Source: Romanomermis culicivorax (taxonomy: Eukaryota; Nematoda; Enoplea; Mermithida; Mermithidae). Taken from it: 64,000 bases of DNA. Position 1 is the stretch's first letter; each line of letters opens with the position of its first letter. Location of the stretch: the NCBI GenBank assembly GCA_963922205.1, contig CAWUHX010000131.1, forward strand, positions 558,001 through 622,000, given 5' to 3'. The position numbers were made by a program, and so were the translations under genes. Of the stretch, positions 60,401 through 64,000 are shown in pieces. The notes beneath the pieces were generated by a model. That model saw only the letters and a list, made by a program, of their open reading frames with translations. It did not search any database and was not told the origin of the DNA.

Positions 60401-63400
60401 TCTGATCATCGTCGAAGAACGTTTTTTGTTATTTTTTGTTTGCGGATCAAGAAAAACTTTGGTAGTGGCAGCATTATTTCCAGTTTCGGCAGCTGATGAG
60501 CAGCACTGACCAGCAACGTCAGTCAATTCTAAATCCATTTCATCTTCTAAAAATTCGAAAATATCTAACTTACTGTACATACAAAAATCATGTCAAAAAT
60601 CGAGCAAATGTTGTTACATGAGGAAGGAAAGGGAAAAGTATGTTTATTACCGTTATCATTTTCGCTGTCGTGATTTTGCTGACGGTCAGATACAATACCA
60701 GACGTTGTATTGCTGCTAGCGCCGCTGACAAGGCTGATACGTTGTCCTGCAAGCATCGGCCCATTCCTTAATTTTTGAATTTTATTAAATTCAGTTGCTA
60801 ATACTTCCACAATATATTCATCGGAGCGCCTCATAGGGAGGTATGAGGGGGTATTACCCCTACCCAGAGTCCTTAAAATCGATCACTGGCTGCCTAATTT
60901 TGAGACAAAATGACGTGTTTAGTGGACGTTTAGCTACACTATCCCCGCAAATTTTCAATTTTACCCCTACCTGAAAAATCTGACCTTGGGCACCTCTGAT
61001 ATTCATGAAAATTAATTCATGCCCAAAATACAACCTATACATGTGTTTTATTCGATTCGAAAACAATATCGAGGATTTTACATAAAACATTCTTTGGAAC
61101 ATGCATTTGATTTGTAACCCCGCCCCACTGTAAATCGGCAGCCAGATCGCTAGCTATATGGTGATTCCACTAAAGAATTTGCTAATCATGGGGCTAGGCG
61201 AGCAAAAAACGGTCAACAATGTCAATTTTCTGGGTGCTTCCTTCCATAATTACATTTTCTACGATTTTTGAGACAAAAATTATTATTTTTTGAACCAACC
61301 GTTAAATGAATTATTTTACGATGAAAAACTGCTTTGGGACAAGAGCTTTTCTCTGTTCGTTCTTTCCTGTAGAGATGAAATTCAACATCTTCCAAAATTG
61401 ATAAAACTGGAAACAAACATCCATAATTTCAAAACATCACAAGCCCCCAACATATATTGGTCATTGAGCTTGTAACAGAACTGAACATCAAGGAAGCGAT
61501 AATCTTACTTGCAGTTCTGTAATTCTAAATTGCCGTCAGAGCACCGATTTTGAACCCATTCGAAGTCACGAATATCGCTATAAATGTACGATTCTCTAAA
61601 TTGATGGTTTTCTGAAACAATCAAAACGACCAATACATAAAGTGAAGCTCAATCTTGAATAAGTAGGATCTTTCGTATAATGCTCCTCCCAATCAAAAAA
61701 TGTTCGATAGGTATATACATTAGATAATGTTGTTGAGGAAACTCCATAAATTAGAGAAGACTATAAAAACAAATTTTCAGAGAAATATTTTTTTCTGGAA
61801 ACCATGATATCGAGCTTTAAAAACAGAAATGTGAGGCCAAGAGTGATACCCCATAGGAGTAGAGGTACATTACCATATATAACGTCCTAATAGCTTTAGG
61901 CAGTAGCAGAAATTTTTACTGCTTAAAAAATCAAATTTCTTGATTGGCTGCCCGACTTATGAATTATAGTTGCGTTTTTAAATCAAAATTGATATCATGT
62001 TTGCTCTTTTACGCGAATTTACAAGACTGATCCACTTTGATTTTGCTTTCTCTCCTAGTTGGTTGAAAAATTAACACATTGCCCAGCCTTGTGTCCTGTA
62101 AATTTTTCACCCGGTTGGATATTCAATTTTGGATGAAACGACTCGGTTATATACAGTTGATGATTAGAAAAATAGCTTATTGGTGAATGTCGAAGTCTCC
62201 TTTCCGCAAACGTTGAAATTCTACTGTAGCGTGAAAACTTTATCTGGTAGATAGATATCTGGTGAGGTCTTTAAATTATTTCATAGCAATGAGAGTAGAT
62301 CTAAGCTTCACATTTTATATCACTGATGACTTTTTGAAATGTATTCTCGTCCTATCGAAATTTAAAACATTGCATTAAACAGAACGAATAAATTTAACTG
62401 CTGATATCGCCATTTGTTTTCGGTCATTAATTGATTGATGCTGATTATATGAAAAGTTCGGATTTAAAATAATCTAGAAGAACATGCATTTGAACGTATG
62501 TAGTTAAGCCTCCTACAGCGTGAAACAGCACCTTTTATATCTGCCTTATTTGCTTCAACAAGATCATCGCGTAAGTTCATCAAATTCTGATGAATAGATC
62601 GGCAAATCGTCAATAAGTAGCGCGACTTTTCGCTTGAGGTCGTGTAAAACACCAGCTTTTTATCATCCAATCCACAGACAAAAAACTTCCGAACGTCGAA
62701 GGCGACTTTAGCAATTTTCGACCATATAAACGTGTAAATATGATACCTTTGGCCGTTGCTGTTAACCTACATGAAAATATAATTGATTAATTGCGTGATT
62801 TTTATAAATATCATGAAAAATTTAGTCACCACGATAAATTCGGCACATTAAAGCAAATACTTTCAATATCCCATCACCTCGAAAAATCCTATTCCTTTCG
62901 ACGTCAATCCAAGAAACGCATTATCACACTTATCGTTTTTGTGTTTCCGTAAAGTGTAAAGATTCAAGTTAATAGGCCAAGGCGGTCGACTAACTTCTCG
63001 ACAAAATTTGACCATACAATCTTCTTTCGTAAAGCCCTTCAAATCGGAGTGCATTACTGGCATGTGCCGCACAAGATAGTCTTTTCCGTGAGTCTCAACA
63101 ACCTAAAAAATAAAGTCAAAAATTTGCGGAGGGAGAAGAGTGCAGACAAATAAGAAGTACAATACAATGACGATATTTTTTGAACAAATTTTAAATGAAA
63201 ATCTCATAAGTCAAGTTATTTTCGGAAGCTTAAGCCGTACCCAAGCTGGAAAATAATCTAGAGGATCAAAATACGATGGTAAATCGTTGCGAAAATCACC
63301 AAAATCGGCCTGCAAGGCGAAGGCTGCCGCCTCGAAGCATCGTTCTTCAACGATCAGAGATTGATCCCATTGTGTTTTCATATTTTCTCGAAGTTGAAGA

Positions 63401-63427
63401 TAATAATAATGTAGGGATTTGTGGCAT
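41975..63427 (-). CDS. ex: Expanded/FRMD6-family FERM protein (13 exons, C-terminal 1207 aa)
   Basis: Expanded is an apical cortical scaffold upstream of Hippo signalling; it recruits the kinase cassette and binds Yorkie/YAP directly. Thirteen exons (63427-63241, 63102-62878, 62766-62532, 61611-61509, 60829-60651, 60546-60163, 54388-53912, 52679-52563, 51837-51604, 50606-50508, 45682-45252, 44874-44397, 42450-41975) join in phase with GT-AG sites. The first exons give the second half of the FERM domain (YFPAWV, RHMPVMH, IWSKIAKVAFDVRKF, YTTSSEKSRYLLTICRSIHQ). Then FRESYIYSD matches the family's post-FERM RESYI motif, followed by TSGIVSD, identical to the beta-TrCP/Slimb degron of Drosophila Expanded. 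A long, disordered Ser/Asn-rich region with Cys clusters follows, and a PPPPPY WW-binding motif in the last exon. The N-terminal FERM part and promoter lie beyond the window end. Length fits Drosophila Expanded (about 1400 aa) rather than vertebrate FRMD6 (about 620 aa). Confidence 0.92.
42451..44396 (-). other. Expanded-like intron 12
   Basis: A 1.9-kb intron holding part of a fold-back family member (about 43190-43870) and an extremely AT-rich patch near 44160-44300. No exon is seen. Confidence 0.5.
43190..43870. repeat. Fold-back family member Y (one good arm)
   Basis: It shares blocks with the 50640-51465 element: TACATGTAACGGGGCCC in the centre, GGCGGAAGCGCTGAGG, TTGACTATTTATAGTTCAAAAATTG-like runs, then CATATGACCGACAATTTCTG and AAGGGGTTCCTATTGCACT at the end. 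The left arm is poorly preserved. Confidence 0.55.
44397..44874 (-). CDS. ex: Expanded-like exon 12
   Basis: The acceptor is TTTCTTCAG (phase 0) and the donor GCAG|GTAAAT. It encodes APVSRVQSMQIGRALNSSH, a basic stretch, ENLCSSCRGEHHF and a conserved-looking LNELKSMISSRQDVDLPMIR helix. Confidence 0.85.
45252..45682 (-). CDS. ex: Expanded-like exon 11, Cys- and Asn-rich
   Basis: The acceptor is AATTTGCAG and the donor CTCAG|GTGAAG. It encodes MPSHCHCNFADGNCNCLSN, then Asn/Ser-rich disordered sequence. The Cys cluster, continued from exon 10, may correspond to the Cys-rich C-terminal part of FRMD6. Confidence 0.85.
47574..48345. mobile_element. hAT MITE 1, 772 bp, inside the outer hAT
   Basis: Its TIRs are TAGGGCTGTTTCGA and TCGAAACAGCCCTA, with subterminal ACTCGAACTCGAACT repeats. 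The 8-bp duplication ATCACCAC is on both sides (47566-47573 and 48346-48353). The right copy is at the same time the left duplication of the next element. It is non-coding. Confidence 0.92.
48354..49975. mobile_element. hAT element 2, 1622 bp, with decayed transposase
   Basis: Its TIRs are TAGTGATGGACCGATG and CATCGGTCCATCACTA, with many CATCGGCCGATG subterminal repeats. The duplication ATCACCAC is at 48346-48353 and 49976-49983. The interior keeps a recognisable hAT transposase fragment (48990-49073). Confidence 0.93.
48990..49073 (+). pseudogene. hAT transposase remnant
   Basis: The frame reads PIEDNRPHALASLLDPRFKK followed by DGLKFEI and a stop. LASLLDPRFKK is a signature of the catalytic core of hAT (ZBED-like) transposases. 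Further fragments (FCDPQAEDKAELALVRM near 49112) are in other frames, so the gene is broken by stops and shifts. Confidence 0.8.
50508..50606 (-). CDS. ex: Expanded-like exon 10
   Basis: A small 33-codon exon with the acceptor CTTATTTACAG and donor AAAA|GTAAGA. It encodes VCCCDRDTCYSIHNKG, the start of the Cys cluster. The phase fits both neighbours. Confidence 0.85.
50640..51465. mobile_element. Fold-back element X, about 825 bp
   Basis: Two diverged inverted arms of about 240 bp (50640-50886 and 51225-51465) face each other around a centre with its own inverted CATACATG/CATGTATG core. Each arm contains a GGCGCTTTGCGCC/GGCGCGAAGCGC hairpin and the CCATATGGCTAGC motif. It has no ORF of note. 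A related arm is at 61120-61290 and another copy at 43190-43870. Confidence 0.75.
51604..51837 (-). CDS. ex: Expanded-like exon 9
   Basis: The acceptor is TTATTAAAG (weak) and the donor ATAC|GTAAGC. It encodes PTIALRQDFAPVNSKQIC, YLSHQDMQFFEQNNLTMSQA and LTAWQLSIQDRECI. The phase joins exons 8 and 10, which supports the weak acceptor. Confidence 0.8.
51838..52562 (-). other. Expanded-like intron 8
   Basis: 725 bp of AT-rich intron; no repeat or gene recognised. Confidence 0.5.
52563..52679 (-). CDS. ex: Expanded-like exon 8
   Basis: The acceptor is TTTTTTATAG and the donor AGAC|GTAAG. It encodes SCYNIVESQTVCGKSMMQAS and LETDIAQLDSPAYQFAER. Confidence 0.85.
53222..53661. mobile_element. hAT-type MITE, 440 bp
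   Basis: The ends are CAGTGTTTTTTTTGTACT and AGTACAAATAAAAAAACTG. The 8-bp duplication TTTGGAAC is perfect on both sides (53214-53221 and 53662-53669). The interior carries inverted TTTGTACTGGTACAAACG motifs. It lies in intron 7 of the Expanded-like gene and is non-coding. Confidence 0.9.
53912..54388 (-). CDS. ex: Expanded-like exon 7
   Basis: The acceptor is TCTCTTTCAG and the donor TCAA|GTAAGATT. It encodes 158 residues of mostly disordered Ser/Thr-rich sequence, with FTVAELRQKTLDVFTGKFAP as the most ordered-looking part. Confidence 0.87.
54531..54698. mobile_element. MITE copy 1
   Basis: About 168 bp, roughly 88-90% the same as 60832-61003. It starts GGGGAGGGGTATGAGG, includes GTATTACCCCTACC and ends GGGGACCTCTG. 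Internal TTACCCCTACCT and AGGTAGGGGTAAAA are inverted. No coding capacity. Confidence 0.85.
56599..57562. mobile_element. hAT element, 964 bp, non-autonomous
   Basis: The left end is CAGTGTTTTTCCCC and the right end GGGAAAAAACAGTG, an imperfect TIR. The 8-bp duplication GTAACAGG is perfect on both sides (56591-56598 and 57563-57570). The interior has no transposase but includes a CGGCGCTTCGCACCG hairpin near 57205. Confidence 0.85.
58206..59325. mobile_element. Large fold-back with AACAGCG microrepeats
   Basis: The left arm (about 58206-58395) starts CAGATGGAGGCGTGAAGAAA. The right arm (about 59145-59325) is its inverse and ends TTCTTCACGCCTCCATCTG. Both arms run into imperfect 15-17-bp units such as CTCAAAACAGCGAAG. 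The arms are about 85-90% alike and are separated by about 750 bp of AT-rich DNA. Confidence 0.75.
60163..60546 (-). CDS. ex: Expanded-like exon 6
   Basis: The acceptor is AATTTTTAG and the donor TTGG|GTAATT. It encodes an acidic start (DEMDLELTDVAGQCCSS), then THLVVVRTLAPTKDGTVILD and VLSVTNLSTVNVESVT. The intron before it is only 104 bp. Confidence 0.87.
60651..60829 (-). CDS. ex: Expanded-like exon 5 with TSGIVS degron
   Basis: The donor is AACG|GTAATA and the acceptor is CTATGAG, whose pyrimidine tract comes from MITE copy 2. It encodes RSDEYIVEVLATEFNKIQK and NTTSGIVSDRQQN. TSGIVS (codons within 60685-60705) is identical to the Slimb/beta-TrCP degron known in Drosophila Expanded, which needs CK1 phosphorylation. 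Confidence 0.88.
60832..61003. mobile_element. MITE copy 2, next to the degron exon
   Basis: The partner of 54531-54698. Its left end is 2 nt from the splice-acceptor AG (60830-60831 on the plus strand as CT). On the gene strand its terminal CCCCCTCATACCTCCC forms the pyrimidine tract of that acceptor. Confidence 0.82.
61120..61290. repeat. Fold-back family arm Z
   Basis: A single diverged arm resembling 50640-50886 (TCGCTAGCTATATGG, GTCAATTTTCTGG, ATTATTTTTTGAACC in the same order). The opposite arm is not found. Confidence 0.5.
61509..61611 (-). CDS. ex: Expanded-like exon 4, post-FERM motif
   Basis: The acceptor is TTGTTTCAG and the donor GCAA|GTAAGATT. It encodes NHQFRESYIYSDIRDFEWVQ, in line with the family's QYRESYISD motif right after the FERM domain in FRMD6. 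Confidence 0.9.
61612..62531 (-). other. Expanded-like intron 3
   Basis: 920 bp of intron; no gene or clear repeat seen. Confidence 0.5.
62532..62766 (-). CDS. ex: Expanded-like exon 3, FERM F3 (PH-like) lobe
   Basis: The acceptor is TTCATGTAG and the donor AAAAG|GTGCTG. It encodes YTFIWSKIAKVAFDVRKFFV and LVFYTTSSEKSRYLLTICRS, the typical FERM C-lobe strands and helix. The donor was chosen because only it keeps phase with exon 4. Confidence 0.88.
62878..63102 (-). CDS. ex: Expanded-like exon 2, end of F2 and start of F3
   Basis: The acceptor is ATTTTTTAG and the donor TCGAG|GTGATG. It encodes 75 residues, including GKDYLVRHMPVMHSDLKGFT and LYTLRKHKNDKCDNAFLGLT, which align with KDYVLKHIPNMH and LTLGLTMRGI of FRMD6. 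Confidence 0.9.
63241..63427 (-). CDS. ex: Expanded-like exon 1 of those in the window, FERM F2 lobe
   Basis: The acceptor is GTATTTTAG and the donor CTTGG|GTACGG. It encodes LHYYYLQLRENMKTQWD and CFEAAAFALQADFGDFRNDL, then YFDPLDYFPAW, the F2 helices of the FERM domain. Upstream exons for the F1 lobe are beyond 64000. Confidence 0.9.
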
Positions 63428-64000
63428 CTAAAATACGTATGGAAACTTGACGAAAATATCAAAATTAACTAATCATACGGGAATAAAAGATACAAAATAG
63501 GTACGACAGTTTATCAAATAATTTAAAGTTTAGAAGCTTGTATTATTGTGTTGAACTTTGAGTTGTTGACATGGGACTTAGCTTACTGTAGAGAATCAAG
63601 GACATTATCTCTACTCCGCTATTTCTGATCTTTACAGGACGAATCTTTATGTAGAATTAGGGTACAACAGTTCAATACACTGTACGGCGGTACAACATAA
63701 TAGATATATGAGGATTTTATCTTTGAAAAGGTAATGGACGTGTTCCGTTACTCCAAGTAATGCTATAAATCCCTTTACCCCAAGTAATGCAATTTTTTTG
63801 CAAAAAAATGGTGTCCCGTTACTCCGACAATGCCATATGAATCTTCTAAAATTTCCCACAGGTACTGTAACACTTTTAAAAATTTTAAACAAACTTGAAC
63901 AAACACTTAAGCAAAACACACAAAACAAAAGAAAAAGGAATACAAAGAAAAGTATACACGATAAAAAAGAACAGCATGAATATCAACCAAAACATAAACA
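63428..64000 (-). other. Intron of the Expanded-like gene at the window edge
   Basis: 573 bp of AT-rich sequence with short GTTACTCC-type motifs near 63745-63830 and no visible exon. The gene continues to the right. Confidence 0.5.

Noticed and set aside
1-64000. tRNA and rRNA genes
   Set aside because: By eye I found no B box with a matching acceptor stem and no rRNA-like stretch; a tRNAscan-SE or Infernal run would settle it.

Overview
This window is AT-rich nuclear DNA from an invertebrate-type metazoan. The evidence is small exons with GT-AG introns of tens of bases to several kb, a Hippo-pathway scaffold of the Expanded/FRMD6 family, a rhodopsin-class GPCR, and many short DNA transposons, fold-back repeats and one very long Ty3/gypsy retroelement. 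I cannot name the phylum from sequence alone. A run of exactly 100 Ns at 17270-17369 marks an assembly gap.

Layout. From 1 to 11.7 kb there are two tandem, same-strand paralogues of a secreted Cys-rich protein that I do not recognise. Only the last two exons of copy A are in the window. Copy B is complete at 5572-11681, with seven exons and 341 residues, starting with an 11-codon signal-peptide exon. A single-exon gluconokinase lies on the minus strand at 13506-14039, followed by an array of about eleven 97-bp repeats at 14.77-15.92 kb.

From about 17.27 to 31.54 kb a minus-strand Ty3/gypsy-type element of roughly 14 kb has intact reading frames. One is a 2272-codon Gag-Pol without internal frameshift. 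The other is a downstream 1477-codon ORF, in the position where env-carrying elements have env. Its N-terminus is a DEDDy (RNase D/WRN/EXD2-type) 3'-5' exonuclease domain with every catalytic position present, and its C-terminus is RGG-rich. A donor just inside gag and an acceptor just upstream of this ORF are in compatible phase, which suggests a spliced subgenomic mRNA like the env mRNA of errantivirus-type elements. The readable 139 bp of the two LTRs are identical, so the insertion looks recent. This is the most novel system in the window.

From 32.06 to 36.78 kb five minus-strand exons encode TM1-TM5 of a class A GPCR. The coding sequence runs into a clear splice donor only 512 bp before the retroelement, and no TM6/TM7 exon is visible on either side of it. 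From 41.98 kb to beyond 63.43 kb thirteen phase-matched minus-strand exons encode the C-terminal 1207 residues of an Expanded/FRMD6 protein: FERM F2-F3, an RESYI motif after the FERM, a TSGIVS beta-TrCP degron and one PPPPPY WW-binding motif. Its introns hold most of the mobile DNA: a 3.3-kb nest of three hAT elements in which two unrelated hATs share the same 8-bp target in three tandem copies, two further hATs with perfect 8-bp duplications, fold-back elements, and a two-copy MITE. One MITE copy ends 2 nt from, and supplies the pyrimidine tract of, the splice acceptor of the degron exon.

The host genes do not form an operon. Only the tandem pair is functionally related by sequence, and the other neighbours appear unrelated.
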